From: Pseudonocardia sp. SCN 73-27
GTDB taxonomy: Bacteria > Actinomycetota > Actinomycetes > Mycobacteriales > Pseudonocardiaceae
DNA: 64,000 bases
Direction: 5' to 3'
NCBI GenBank assembly: GCA_001725415.1
Contig: MEGH01000006.1
Coordinates: 138,986-202,985 of the forward strand
A program made the position numbers and the translations under genes. Every line of letters starts with the position of its first letter. Within the stretch, counting starts at the first letter, position 1. Under the pieces are notes generated by a model. It was not told where the DNA came from. It searched no databases and saw only the letters and a list, made by a program, of their open reading frames with translations. Shown here in pieces: positions 7,544 through 15,663 of this stretch.

Positions 7544-7639
7544 TGTAACCACGTCTCCCACAAACGCACCAGAGTGCACTACGCCGCACCCGGGAGACAC
7601 GCGGCACGTATTTGTGTGTTGAGAGTAAGTCTGGTTACA
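7544..7639. promoter_or_regulatory. Divergent repressor/early control region with paired operator-like sites
   Basis: The 113-bp gap between the repressor and the rightward gene holds a perfect inverted pair, TGTAACCA (7544-7551) and TGGTTACA (7632-7639), each 9-10 bp upstream of a start codon. For the rightward gene a -35-like TTGTGT (7612-7617) and -10-like TACATA (7636-7641) are 18 bp apart, predicting a nearly leaderless transcript. The leftward -10-like TACACT (7547-7542) lies in the other site. A repressor bound at either site would cover the matching -10 element. Confidence 0.6.
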
Positions 7640-7648
7640 TACTGCCCC

Positions 7649-7858
7649 ATGCCCAGTAACCCCGCTTACAGCGACGAGGACCTGGTTACGGTCGCCGTCG
7701 CAGCCGAGCTCCTGGGGGTCCACCGGAACACGCTCCGCCGCTGGGTCGACGCCGGCGAACTCCCCGAGCGCCGCACCCCCGGCAACCACCGCCTGTTCCG
7801 AGTCGGTGACCTCCGCAAGTTGAACGTCCCCACCATCACGAAGCCGCAGGCCTCGTGA
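7649..7858 (+). CDS. MerR/excisionase-type helix-turn-helix protein
   Basis: Protein of 69 residues with an HTH_17/MerR-like fold: VAVAAELLGVHRNTLRRWVDAGELPERRTPGNHRLFRVGDL. It is the first gene of the rightward early operon, divergent from the repressor, where phages keep Cro or Xis. It may act as excisionase, as antirepressor, or as both. Its start is probably leaderless. The stop overlaps the next GTG by 4 bp. Confidence 0.8.
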   Translation: MPSNPAYSDEDLVTVAVAAELLGVHRNTLRRWVDAGELPERRTPGNHRLFRVGDLRKLNVPTITKPQAS

Positions 7859-8160
7859 CCGGCGACAACAAGAGCTGGAACCAGCCGCCCCAGCTCCTCA
7901 CACCCGTCGTCGAGAACACCCAAGCCGCCCGCGTCGCCCGACGCCGCGCCTTCCGCACGATGTTCGACTACGCCCCCGAGGCCCGCCGCTACGTGCCGCA
8001 GCCCTACAGGAACCGACTGACTCCCGAGCAGGCCGTCGACCACGACGACCACGCCGAGACGGGGGAGTGGGGCGACGACCTAACCGACTCGCTGCTCGAC
8101 GTCATCGAGCGCCACTCCAACGGCGAACGGGCCGGCGCTGCACACGCCGACCCGTCCTGA
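7855..8160 (+). CDS. Early phage protein of unknown function
   Basis: Protein of 101 residues starting at a GTG that overlaps the previous stop (GTGA). No domain is recognised. It has an Arg/Ala-rich segment (ARVARRRAFRTMFDYAPEARR) and an acidic C-terminal half. Coupled translation suggests a role early in infection. Confidence 0.6.
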   Translation: MTGDNKSWNQPPQLLTPVVENTQAARVARRRAFRTMFDYAPEARRYVPQPYRNRLTPEQAVDHDDHAETGEWGDDLTDSLLDVIERHSNGERAGAAHADPS

Positions 8161-8199
8161 CCCGCATCCATCACCACTGATCACGAGGACAACGCACTC

Positions 8200-8373
8200 A
8201 TGACCACCAAGAGCATCGCACACCCGATGCCCATCCCGACGCCTCCGCGCGGGCTCACGCTGACCCCGATGCCCCCGGCCGCGGTCCGCCGGCCGGGCCG
8301 TCACCGCCTCGTCCGCCGCACACGGTGGCAGCGCACCGTCGACGCCGTCACCCGCTGGATGGTGTCCTCGTGA
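8200..8373 (+). CDS. Small proline/arginine-rich protein
   Basis: ORF of 57 residues from ATG 8200 to TGA 8371-8373. The first half is Pro-rich (PMPIPTPPRG, TPMPPA) and the second half is basic (RRPGRHRLVRRTRWQR). Its stop overlaps the next GTG by 4 bp, as in the neighbouring genes, which supports it as real. Function unknown. Confidence 0.5.
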   Translation: MTTKSIAHPMPIPTPPRGLTLTPMPPAAVRRPGRHRLVRRTRWQRTVDAVTRWMVSS

Positions 8374-8945
8374 AGGCGCTGGCCGACTTCCTCCGCGGGT
8401 TCGCCGACGGGATCGACCGCGCCGCCGGCCGCGACGTCGTCGACCAGGCCGCCGTCGAGGCGGCCGAGCTGCTCGACGACCCGGCCGAGGTGGTCGTCAC
8501 CGGGCCCGACCTGACCGACAACCAGGCGTTGCAGGTCGCGATCCACTTCCAGGAGACCCGGCGCGACCTTCGCCGCTTCCAGCAGATGTACGGGAAGGCG
8601 TCGGCGACGATCGGGCACCTCCGCGGCCGCAACGCGTTCCTGGCCGAGGAGCTGCTCGCCGCGCGGACCACGATCCGCCTCGCGCGGGCCGAGCTGGACC
8701 TCGCCGCGGGGGAGTCGCTCTCCGACGCGATCGTTCAGACGCGCGACCGGGCCCGCACGCTGGAGGCGAAGCTCGCCGAGAAGAACGGCACCGGCCGCCC
8801 GACCGTGGCGCGCGAGGACCTCGCGAACGAGCTGCTGCGCGCCTACACCGGCAACGAGGAGTCCAACGCCGGCGTGGCGATCGGCTGGGGCCCGGTCGCC
8901 GACCGCGCCGTCACCGTCCTCCTCGGCACCTCGGATGCCACGTGA
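8370..8945 (+). CDS. Early phage protein with helical/coiled-coil segments
   Basis: Protein of 191 residues (GTG 8370). Mostly helical, with long Glu/Arg/Ala stretches about residues 55-145 that look coiled-coil. No enzymatic motif is recognised. It overlaps both neighbours by 4 bp. Confidence 0.65.
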   Translation: MKALADFLRGFADGIDRAAGRDVVDQAAVEAAELLDDPAEVVVTGPDLTDNQALQVAIHFQETRRDLRRFQQMYGKASATIGHLRGRNAFLAEELLAARTTIRLARAELDLAAGESLSDAIVQTRDRARTLEAKLAEKNGTGRPTVAREDLANELLRAYTGNEESNAGVAIGWGPVADRAVTVLLGTSDAT

Positions 8946-9154
8946 CCCGCGCAGCCGTTCTCGCCGCCGTCGCGACCAGCGCGCTCCTGAGGCCCCTCCC
9001 CAACCCCATCGAGGCTCCTGCGCCTGGTGCGGCAGCGATGGCCTGTGGCGCGTGCGGCGAGGTCGTCGACCTCCACCAACTCCGGTGGCGCAACCGGCGC
9101 TCGCTGCTCCTCGGCTGCCAGTTCTGCACCCCGAAGGAGGACCCGTGCCCTTGA
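8942..9154 (+). CDS. Small zinc-ribbon-like protein
   Basis: Protein of 70 residues with two cysteine pairs, CGAC near residue 35 and CQFC near 60, spaced like a zinc ribbon. Probably a small DNA- or protein-binding early phage product. It overlaps the next gene by 10 bp. Confidence 0.6.
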   Translation: MTRAAVLAAVATSALLRPLPNPIEAPAPGAAAMACGACGEVVDLHQLRWRNRRSLLLGCQFCTPKEDPCP

Positions 9155-9555
9155 CCGCCGACTACCCCGGCCTCTACACCGACGTCGCCAGCTCCGCCCA
9201 CGCACTGCTCCAGTCCCACTCCTGGATCACCCGCGACCCCGACACCCGCGAGCTCCACCTCATCGACCTCGACGCGATGACCCCCAGCCACCGCGCCCAC
9301 CTCCTCGACTGGTTGCGCCGCAACGCCCACGTCATGCGCGGCCACGTCCACCGATCCATCAACCAGTCCCAGCGGTGGGGCGCGATCACCTGGGTCGAAC
9401 GCGCCGAGCTGATTCGCGACCTCGAGGTCCACCCGCCCGAGGTGTGGATCGAGGACACGCCCCTCGTCCGCCGCCTCGTCCAGCTCGAACCGCCGGCCGC
9501 CCCACGGCGGGAACGGCAGCGCTGGCTCCCCCAACGCCTCCGGAGGAACCGATGA
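9145..9555 (+). CDS. Early phage protein of unknown function
   Basis: Protein of 136 residues from GTG 9145 (GGAGG at 9136-9140). Contains LLDWLRRNAHVMRGHVHRSI and a basic C-terminus (RRERQRWLPQRLRRNR), suggesting nucleic-acid contact. No family recognised. Confidence 0.6.
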   Translation: MPLTADYPGLYTDVASSAHALLQSHSWITRDPDTRELHLIDLDAMTPSHRAHLLDWLRRNAHVMRGHVHRSINQSQRWGAITWVERAELIRDLEVHPPEVWIEDTPLVRRLVQLEPPAAPRRERQRWLPQRLRRNR

Positions 9556-9773
9556 ACCTCACCTACCCCGGCGACGTCCGGCACGTCGCCGTCGGCCGCG
9601 TCATGGGCCCCGACCTCCACGGCGGATTCGTCGTCGCCACCGCCGCCGAGTACGACCCGGGCACCGACAAGACCCGCGTCGCGTTCCGCCCCCTGCAGCC
9701 CGCCGAGCGCGAGCACGTCGTCGAGGACACCGACGGCGCTCCGTGGCTCGGACAGATCGGAGTCGCCTGGTGA
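9552..9773 (+). CDS. Small phage protein of unknown function
   Basis: Protein of 73 residues, predicted beta-rich (GRVMGPDLHGGFVVATAAEYD, KTRVAFRPL). It overlaps both neighbours by 4 bp. No family recognised. Confidence 0.6.
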   Translation: MNLTYPGDVRHVAVGRVMGPDLHGGFVVATAAEYDPGTDKTRVAFRPLQPAEREHVVEDTDGAPWLGQIGVAW

Positions 9774-10681
9774 ACACCTACGTCGGGCCCATCCGCCGCC
9801 GCCAGTACGGCCGCAGCGGCCACGGGTACATCGACGCCAACGGACTCAAGGTCCCCGGCGTCACCACCATCCTCAAGGCGCTCCCCAAGGACGCCCTCAT
9901 CAACTGGGCCGCCAACGCCACCGCCGACGCCGCCGTCGACCGCTGGGACGAACTCGCCGCGCTCAAGCCCGCCGCCCGCCTCGCCACCCTCAAGAAGGCC
10001 CGCTACGAGGACCGCGACACCGCCGCCAACCGCGGCACCGAGGTCCACAACGCCGCGCAGCGCTACCTCCAGGGCGAGGAGATCGAACTCCCCGACGACA
10101 TCGCCGGCCACGTCGAGTCCTACATCGCGTTCGTCGAGGACTGGCAGCCCGAACCGCTCCTCGTCGAAGCCGTCGTCATGTCCCACAAGTACGGCTACGC
10201 CGGCACCCTCGACCTCGGCGTCACCTTCGACGACCCCGCGATCATCGCCCGCCTCGCCGAGCAGATGCGCATGCCCGAGCTCGTCGACCTCGACCGGCCC
10301 GTCGTCGGCATCGGCGACATCAAGACCAGCCGGTCCGGCATCTTCCCCGAGACCGCCTGGCAGGTGTGCGCCTACCGCTACGCCGACGTCTACGTCGACG
10401 CCCAGGGCGCCGAGCAGCCCATGCCCGCGTTCGACTTCGCGTTCGCGCTCCACGTCCGCGGCGACGACTACGGCCTGCGGCCCCTCGTCGCCGGGCCCGA
10501 GCAGCTCCGCGAGTTCCTCTACATCCGCGAGGTCCACCGCGCCGTCGAGGAGACCTCCAAGGCCTACGTCGGCGAGGAACTCACCCCCGGGCGCCGGCTC
10601 AAGCGCCGCCGCCTCGAGGTCGTCGAGGAGCCCGCCCCCACGACCGCGCGCCGCCGCGCGAAGGAAGGGGCACCGGCGTGA
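9770..10681 (+). CDS. PD-(D/E)XK nuclease, RecB/Cas4-like exonuclease
   Basis: Protein of 303 residues from GTG 9770. The motifs fit the PD-(D/E)XK exonuclease fold used by phage recombination systems: TEVHNAAQRYLQGE (N-terminal H/E helix), KYGYAGTLDLG (first catalytic Asp), GIGDIKTS (D-x-K), then an ETAWQVCAYRYAD helix. It probably resects dsDNA ends to feed the RecT-like protein encoded 0.4 kb downstream. The C-terminal 30 residues are basic. Confidence 0.8.
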   Translation: MNTYVGPIRRRQYGRSGHGYIDANGLKVPGVTTILKALPKDALINWAANATADAAVDRWDELAALKPAARLATLKKARYEDRDTAANRGTEVHNAAQRYLQGEEIELPDDIAGHVESYIAFVEDWQPEPLLVEAVVMSHKYGYAGTLDLGVTFDDPAIIARLAEQMRMPELVDLDRPVVGIGDIKTSRSGIFPETAWQVCAYRYADVYVDAQGAEQPMPAFDFAFALHVRGDDYGLRPLVAGPEQLREFLYIREVHRAVEETSKAYVGEELTPGRRLKRRRLEVVEEPAPTTARRRAKEGAPA

Positions 10682-11106
10682 AGGGCCCGAAGCCGCGGCC
10701 GGCGATCGACCGCCTGCTGGCGAAGGCCGTCGAGGAGGACGGCTGCTGGCTGGTCAAGAGCGGCCTCGCCCCCAACGGCTACTCGCAGGTCTCGGTCGGC
10801 TCTGCTCGGAAGCTGATCGGCCACCGGGTCGCCTACGAGTTCTTCATCAGCGACATCCCGCCCGGCCTGGAGATCGACCACATCTGCCTGCGACGGAACT
10901 GCGTCAACCCGTGGCACATGGACCCGGTCACCCACGCCGAGAACATGCGCCGCCAGCACGAGGCGCTCTGGCACGGCCGCAAGACGTGCGCGCGGGGTCA
11001 CCAGCTCGCCGACGCGGGCGTCATCACGAAACAGAGCGGCGCCCTGACCGTGCGCATCTGTGCCGCCTGCTACCGCGAGAACAACCGGAAGGACCGCGCA
11101 GCATGA
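10678..11106 (+). CDS. HNH endonuclease, homing type
   Basis: Protein of 142 residues of the HNH_3 kind: GCWLV at the start of the domain, GHRVAYE, EIDHIC..R.CVNPWH, then a second Cys pair (CARGH, CAAC). It resembles free-standing homing endonucleases of actinophages. It sits between the exonuclease and annealing-protein genes, overlapping both by 4 bp. Confidence 0.82.
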   Translation: MKGPKPRPAIDRLLAKAVEEDGCWLVKSGLAPNGYSQVSVGSARKLIGHRVAYEFFISDIPPGLEIDHICLRRNCVNPWHMDPVTHAENMRRQHEALWHGRKTCARGHQLADAGVITKQSGALTVRICAACYRENNRKDRAA

Positions 11107-12257
11107 GCGCCGAGATCGAGCAGTACCGCGGCGGGACCGTCACCCAGATCACGGGCGGCACGCCCGTCCCCGCGCTCCCGCCGGCCAACGACGTCGACGG
11201 CTGGATCCGCGTCGTCGCCGACATCAGCAAGCTCGCAGCCCAGGTCGCGCACACCGACTTCGTGCCGCGCGCGATGCAGGGCAAGCCGGCGGCCGTCGCC
11301 GCCGCGATGCTCGCTGGTCGCGAGATGGGCATTGGCCCGATGACGTCGCTCCAGAACATCCATGTGATCAGCGGGAAGCCGGGGCAGTCGGCGCTGCTGA
11401 TGCGCGCGATGGTGCTGGCCAAGGGCCATCAGATCGAGTACGTGGAGACGACCGACTCGCGCGCCGTGCTGCGTGGGCGGCGCGCGAACGAGGAGGAGTG
11501 GACCGAGGTCGAGTTCACCGCCGAGCAGGCGCGGAAGGCCAAGATCGACCTCGGTGGATACCCTGCCGACAAGCTCGTGGCTCGCGCGTCGGCGCGGTTG
11601 TGCCGCAGGAAGTTCGCCGACGTCATCTCCGGCATGGCCTACACGCTGGAGGAGCTCCAGGACGGCGACGCCCAGCTGATCGAGGCCGGCGAGACACACG
11701 CTCCTCCGGGCGACGACACGACGCCCGAGCAGCCGCCCAGGACCGCGCAGCGCGCCACACGCCGCAAGGCGGCACCGAAGACCCCCGCAGCCGCAGTCGG
11801 CGGCGGCACGGCCGCGGGAACGGGCGCGGCGGCCCCGAGTTCGGCGGGGCCGCCGCTGCCCGGCGAGGACGGCTACGACGCCCCCGGCGACGAGCACGAG
11901 GACCGCGACCCGAACCGACCGTCGTCGCCCGAGCAGAACCGCCTCATGCACGCGATGTTCCGTAAGGCCGAGCTCGGCGGCCAGGACGACCGCGACGACC
12001 GGCTGCGCCTCACCGGGCTCCTGCTCAAGCGCCAGCTCGACACCTCCAAGGGCCTCACCGTCGCCGACGCGTCGCTCGTCATCGACGCCCTGTCGCAGCT
12101 GGAGTCCAGCGGGCACCCGGACGGGCTCGCCGGCGCGGCGGCCGACCTGCTGACCGCGGACGACGTCGCGCGTGCGGAGGCCACGATGGCGGCCGAGGCG
12201 GAGCAGGAGGCGGCTGAGCAGGAAGCCGCCGACGACGACGCTCGGACCGAGTCGTGA
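11103..12257 (+). CDS. RecT-like single-strand annealing protein
   Basis: Protein of 384 residues. The first ~185 residues resemble RecT-type annealing proteins of actinophages: AAAMLAGREMGIGPM, SLQNIHVISGKPGQSALLMRAMV, RASARLCRRKFADVISG. A disordered Ala/Pro linker (about 205-270) is followed by a helical tail and an acidic C-terminus, often seen in ssDNA-binding proteins. With the nuclease at 9770 it would form a Red-like recombination pair. Confidence 0.75.
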   Translation: MSAEIEQYRGGTVTQITGGTPVPALPPANDVDGWIRVVADISKLAAQVAHTDFVPRAMQGKPAAVAAAMLAGREMGIGPMTSLQNIHVISGKPGQSALLMRAMVLAKGHQIEYVETTDSRAVLRGRRANEEEWTEVEFTAEQARKAKIDLGGYPADKLVARASARLCRRKFADVISGMAYTLEELQDGDAQLIEAGETHAPPGDDTTPEQPPRTAQRATRRKAAPKTPAAAVGGGTAAGTGAAAPSSAGPPLPGEDGYDAPGDEHEDRDPNRPSSPEQNRLMHAMFRKAELGGQDDRDDRLRLTGLLLKRQLDTSKGLTVADASLVIDALSQLESSGHPDGLAGAAADLLTADDVARAEATMAAEAEQEAAEQEAADDDARTES

Positions 12258-12610
12258 GCTTCGACTACAGCGACGTCCGCTGCCCGATGCCGGGCTGCAC
12301 CGGGCGCCTCTACATCGAGTGGACCAGCACCTACACGCTGTCGGTGGGAGACCTCACTGACGTCGACGTGCCCAGCGCCACGGGTGCCCACTGCCAGCGC
12401 TGGGACATCCGCTGCGAGGAAGGGCACGTCGTCCTGATCCCCGGTGACACCGGCTGCGGATGCGACGACCCCGAAGGACCGGGCTGCAAGCACGACCCGC
12501 TGGCATATGACTGGTCCGACGAGAACCGGACCTTGCGCCTCAACGACATGGCCCGCCTGCGCGCCCTGGTCCCGTTCTTCGCCGCTATCGCCGAGGGGGT
12601 CCGGTCGTGA
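12254..12610 (+). CDS. Cysteine-rich phage protein
   Basis: Protein of 118 residues with several likely zinc ligands (CPMPGC, CQRW, CEEGH, CGCDDP, CKHD). Function unknown; the pattern suggests one or two zinc-bound knuckles. It overlaps neighbours by 4 bp. Confidence 0.6.
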   Translation: MSFDYSDVRCPMPGCTGRLYIEWTSTYTLSVGDLTDVDVPSATGAHCQRWDIRCEEGHVVLIPGDTGCGCDDPEGPGCKHDPLAYDWSDENRTLRLNDMARLRALVPFFAAIAEGVRS

Positions 12611-12915
12611 TCCCCGGCGTCCAGATCGCCGGCCACACCGGCCGCGTCGTCATCGAACCCATCACCTCCACCGACGACGCCGCCGCCCTCTGGCTCCGCC
12701 CCCGCACCGCCAACGCCGACGCCCGCTGCGTGTGGCTCACCGCCACCCAGCTCCGCGTCCTCGCCGAGAAGGCCACCGACGCCGCCGACTACCTCGCGTC
12801 CACCGAGGGCCACCACGTCGCCCGCATCACCGCCGAACGACACCCCGAGCCCGACCGCCTCGCCGACCTGTTTCGCCCCACCGCGACCGCCCCCCGACAG
12901 GAGACCCCCGCATGA
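12607..12915 (+). CDS. Early phage protein of unknown function
   Basis: Protein of 102 residues with GRVVIEP, CVWLTATQLRVLAEKATDAADYL and a Pro-rich tail. It looks like a small alpha/beta protein. No family recognised. Confidence 0.55.
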   Translation: MIPGVQIAGHTGRVVIEPITSTDDAAALWLRPRTANADARCVWLTATQLRVLAEKATDAADYLASTEGHHVARITAERHPEPDRLADLFRPTATAPRQETPA

Positions 12916-13187
12916 GCGACAAGCCCGACCCCGACGAGACGTTCGTCCGGTTCACCGGCATGAAGGCCGCCGCGATCGTCGAAGAGCTCCCCACCCTCGG
13001 CGGCCGGATGCGGTTCTCCGGGATCGCCGAATGCGTCAAGGAGCCCCACCACGAGCTCATGGCCGACGGGCACCACCGCCCGGTCGTCGGGATGAAGGTG
13101 ATCGAGGTGGAGCTCGGCGAGGTCACGCCGGCGCCCGAGGGCGACCCGCAGCTGCCGTACGACGCCAACACCGAGGAGATCGGCTGA
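12912..13187 (+). CDS. Early phage protein of unknown function
   Basis: Protein of 91 residues, acidic, with KVIEVELGEVTPAPEGDPQLPYD near the C-terminus. Repeated EV strands resemble phage proteins that modulate recombination, but no family can be assigned. Its stop overlaps the next ATG by one base. Confidence 0.55.
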   Translation: MSDKPDPDETFVRFTGMKAAAIVEELPTLGGRMRFSGIAECVKEPHHELMADGHHRPVVGMKVIEVELGEVTPAPEGDPQLPYDANTEEIG

Positions 13188-13468
13188 TGCCGCCCGTGCT
13201 GCACGTCCGCAAGAAGCCCGTCGAGGTGCAGGCGATGGGCCCTCTCACGCCCGAGAACCGCGACGAGATCGCCGCCTGGTGCAACGGGAAGGCCGAGGAG
13301 GCCAAGGTCGCCGGTCCGGGCCGAGGGCTCGTCACGGCCGTCGTCATCCACACCCTCGAGGGCGACATGAAGGCGTCCTACGGCGACTACGTGATCCGCG
13401 GGGTGAAGGGCGAGCACTACCCGTGCAAGCCCGCGATCTTCGCCGAGACATACGAGGCGGTCAGCTGA
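13187..13468 (+). CDS. Small conserved phage protein (DYVIRG motif)
   Basis: Protein of 93 residues ending in TLEGDMKASYGDYVIRGVKGEHYPCKPAIFAETYE. This C-terminal signature is widespread in small phage proteins of unknown function. It lies between recombination and replication genes. Confidence 0.65.
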   Translation: MPPVLHVRKKPVEVQAMGPLTPENRDEIAAWCNGKAEEAKVAGPGRGLVTAVVIHTLEGDMKASYGDYVIRGVKGEHYPCKPAIFAETYEAVS

Positions 13469-13665
13469 TGACGAAGCCACTCCTGACCGACGACGAGCGC
13501 GAGCGGCTCCGCCACACCAACAGCTCGTTCGGGATCGCGATCGCCCTCGGCCTCCGCGACAAGCAGGTGTGGCCCGGGACCTTCGACGTCACCGCGTGGC
13601 GGAAGCGGCGCACCCGGAACCGGCTGGCGCGCAGGAGCCGCGCCATCAACCGACGGCGCGGCTGA
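13468..13665 (+). CDS. Small basic phage protein
   Basis: Protein of 65 residues with a strongly basic C-terminus (RKRRTRNRLARRSRAINRRRG), likely nucleic-acid binding. The ATG overlaps the previous stop (TGATG). It is the last gene before a 142-bp gap holding two hairpins. Confidence 0.55.
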   Translation: MTKPLLTDDERERLRHTNSSFGIAIALGLRDKQVWPGTFDVTAWRKRRTRNRLARRSRAINRRRG

Positions 13666-13671
13666 TCCCGA

Positions 13672-13772
13672 CGTCGGCGCGTTGCCCTCGCTGCGCGCCG
13701 ACGGTGCCGCCCCGGTGCCCCGGAGCGACACCACCCGGCCGGGCGTCACTTCCCCTCCGACGCCCGGCCGGG
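13672..13772. terminator. Two consecutive strong hairpins
   Basis: First hairpin: 10-bp perfect arms 13672-13681 and 13694-13703. Second hairpin: 14-bp perfect arms 13734-13747 and 13759-13772 with an 11-nt loop. Neither has a T-run. They separate the recombination genes from the replication gene and could terminate or attenuate early transcription. Confidence 0.6.
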
Positions 13773-13807
13773 CACCACCAACCCCCTCACCCCCGAGAGG
13801 AGGCACC

Positions 13808-14740
13808 GTGGCCGACGACGGCCGCACATACATCCGCGTCCACGACGGCATGCCCGACCACCCCAAGGTCGAGACCCTGTCCGACCGCGCCTTCCGACTC
13901 CTCGTCGAAACCTGGTGCTGGAGCAGCCGCCACCTCACCGACGGCCGCGTCCCCGCGAACATCTGGCGCCGCCGCGGAACCCCCGCAGCCCGCCGCGAGC
14001 TCACCGACGCCGGCCTCGTCGAGGACCACGGCCCCGAAGGCGTCCGGATGCACGACTACCTGGAGCACCAGCGGTCCAAGGCGGAGGTCGAGGAGATCAC
14101 CGCTGCGCGGCGCGCGGCGCAGCAGAAGGCGTCGGTGAAGGGCAACCACAGCCGATGGCACGTCGGGCCCAAGGGCCGACCTTCCGACGAGTGCGAGCTG
14201 TGCCAGAACGCATCCGATTCGGGATCGCAGAGGGATGCCGATGGGATCGGGTCTGGGACTCCGTCCGGATCGCTCATAGGCATAGGCACAGACAGAGATA
14301 AAGAACCACGGGGAGACTCCCGCCGCCGCCCTGCGGATCCGGACGCGCGAACCACGCCGCGGCGGCCGCGCCGCGAACACACCGCGGCCGCCGAGCTCGA
14401 CGCCACCGCGCACAGCCCCAGCGCCTTCGGCCTCGTCCAGGCCTGGTCGGAGACCAACCCCGGCCTCACCAGCGGGAAACGCCGCGAACTCGGCAAGGCC
14501 GTCGACCAGCTCCTCGCCCAGGGCGCCGACCCCGAGCTCATCCCCGCCGCGCTCGACGCCGCCCACGACAGCCGGTTCCGGAACCCCGTCGGAGCCCTCC
14601 CACACGCCTACGACGACGTCCGCCGAGCCCGCAACCAGCCCGCCGGCGCGCAACAGATGCACCCCACCGACGCCCGCATCCAGGCCCTGCTGCAGGGCTC
14701 GCCGGGCGACCTCCCGCCCGCCATCGGAGGCCCCACGTGA
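13808..14740 (+). CDS. Phage replication initiator / replisome organiser-like protein
   Basis: Protein of 310 residues from GTG 13808, with GAGAGGAGG upstream. The N-terminal ~100 residues look like a winged helix (RVHDGMPDHPKV, DRAFRLLVETWCWSS, RRELTDAGLVEDH), typical of phage replication organisers. A disordered basic linker (about 140-205) leads to a C-terminal helical domain (SGKRRELGKAVDQLLAQGAD). It probably recruits the host helicase to the phage origin. Confidence 0.7.
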   Translation: MADDGRTYIRVHDGMPDHPKVETLSDRAFRLLVETWCWSSRHLTDGRVPANIWRRRGTPAARRELTDAGLVEDHGPEGVRMHDYLEHQRSKAEVEEITAARRAAQQKASVKGNHSRWHVGPKGRPSDECELCQNASDSGSQRDADGIGSGTPSGSLIGIGTDRDKEPRGDSRRRPADPDARTTPRRPRREHTAAAELDATAHSPSAFGLVQAWSETNPGLTSGKRRELGKAVDQLLAQGADPELIPAALDAAHDSRFRNPVGALPHAYDDVRRARNQPAGAQQMHPTDARIQALLQGSPGDLPPAIGGPT

Positions 14741-15210
14741 TGGACTCCCAGCAGGTCAGGCAGCTCCTCGCTGTCGTGATCGCCTACGACAACCGCAAGC
14801 TCGCCGACGCGAACATCCTCGCCTGGACCGAAGCCGCGCGCCGCGGCCGCTGGACCCTCGCCGAGGCCGTCGACGCCGTCCACGAGCACTACGCCTCCCA
14901 GTCGGTGTGGCTCATGCCCGGCCACGTCAGCGCCACGATCCGCGCCCGCCGCCAGGACCTCGCGCAGCGCGAGCAGGCCGGCTACCAGATCGCCGCTGCG
15001 GCCGAGGTGCGCGAGCTCGTCGCCGGCGTCGGCCGCCACGTCGACGACGTCGCCGAGCACGAGCCCGCCCCGGTGCCGTCGAAGTGGCGCAGCGCGTGCC
15101 CGCACTGCCACGCCGGGCCCGGTGCGCCGTGCGTGCGGCCCAGCCGCGACGCCGCGCCCGTCGCGCTCGCCAACGTGCACCCGTCGCGGCTGAACGTGGC
15201 GGCGTCGTGA
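14740..15210 (+). CDS. Replication-linked phage protein with CPxCxA zinc motif
   Basis: Protein of 156 residues. The helical N-terminal half (NRKLADANILAWTEAARRG, EHYASQ, PGHVSATIRARR) is a layout common next to replication organisers in actinophages. The C-terminal zinc motif is CPHCHAGPGAPCVRP with a nearby HPSR. GTG 14737 is an equally possible start. Confidence 0.65.
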   Translation: MDSQQVRQLLAVVIAYDNRKLADANILAWTEAARRGRWTLAEAVDAVHEHYASQSVWLMPGHVSATIRARRQDLAQREQAGYQIAAAAEVRELVAGVGRHVDDVAEHEPAPVPSKWRSACPHCHAGPGAPCVRPSRDAAPVALANVHPSRLNVAAS

Positions 15211-15404
15211 ACCTCGAGTCCGCGGAAGACCGCGACCGCGCGATGACCGTGTCGTGCACGTACTGCCTCGCCCAGGCCGGCCAGCCGTGCGTCCGGAAGG
15301 GCACCGACGAGGTCCTCGCGAACCTGCCCGCTCACATCTCGCGCCTGTCCGACGCCGGCGTCGTGCACGCGCCCCTCGACTCCCGGGAGTACACCCGTGG
15401 CTGA
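15207..15404 (+). CDS. Small zinc-motif protein
   Basis: Protein of 65 residues. CTYCLAQAGQPCVRKG followed by HISRL repeats the zinc motif of the preceding protein, suggesting duplication. Function unknown. It overlaps the next gene by 8 bp. Confidence 0.6.
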   Translation: MNLESAEDRDRAMTVSCTYCLAQAGQPCVRKGTDEVLANLPAHISRLSDAGVVHAPLDSREYTRG

Positions 15405-15663
15405 CACCCGCACCACCACCATCGCCGTCCCGCCTGAGCTGCTCGTCTACGCCTTCCGCTACGCCCTCGGCCGCCGCACCTACGCCGTCGCCGACGTCGC
15501 CCAGGCCCTCCGCGAACACCACACCGCGCTCACCCCGCAGACCCGCCGCCAGATCGCCGACGAGATCCGCGACGCCATCCGCGCCGGCCGAGCCGGGTCG
15601 ATCACCGACGCCGACGAATGGGACGCCGTCGCCGCGTTCCTCGAGGAGGACCGCGATGCCTGA
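15397..15663 (+). CDS. Small helical phage protein
   Basis: Protein of 88 residues (GTG 15397), mainly helical (LLVYAFRYALGRRTYAVADV, RRQIADEIRDAI). No family recognised. Confidence 0.6.
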   Translation: MADTRTTTIAVPPELLVYAFRYALGRRTYAVADVAQALREHHTALTPQTRRQIADEIRDAIRAGRAGSITDADEWDAVAAFLEEDRDA

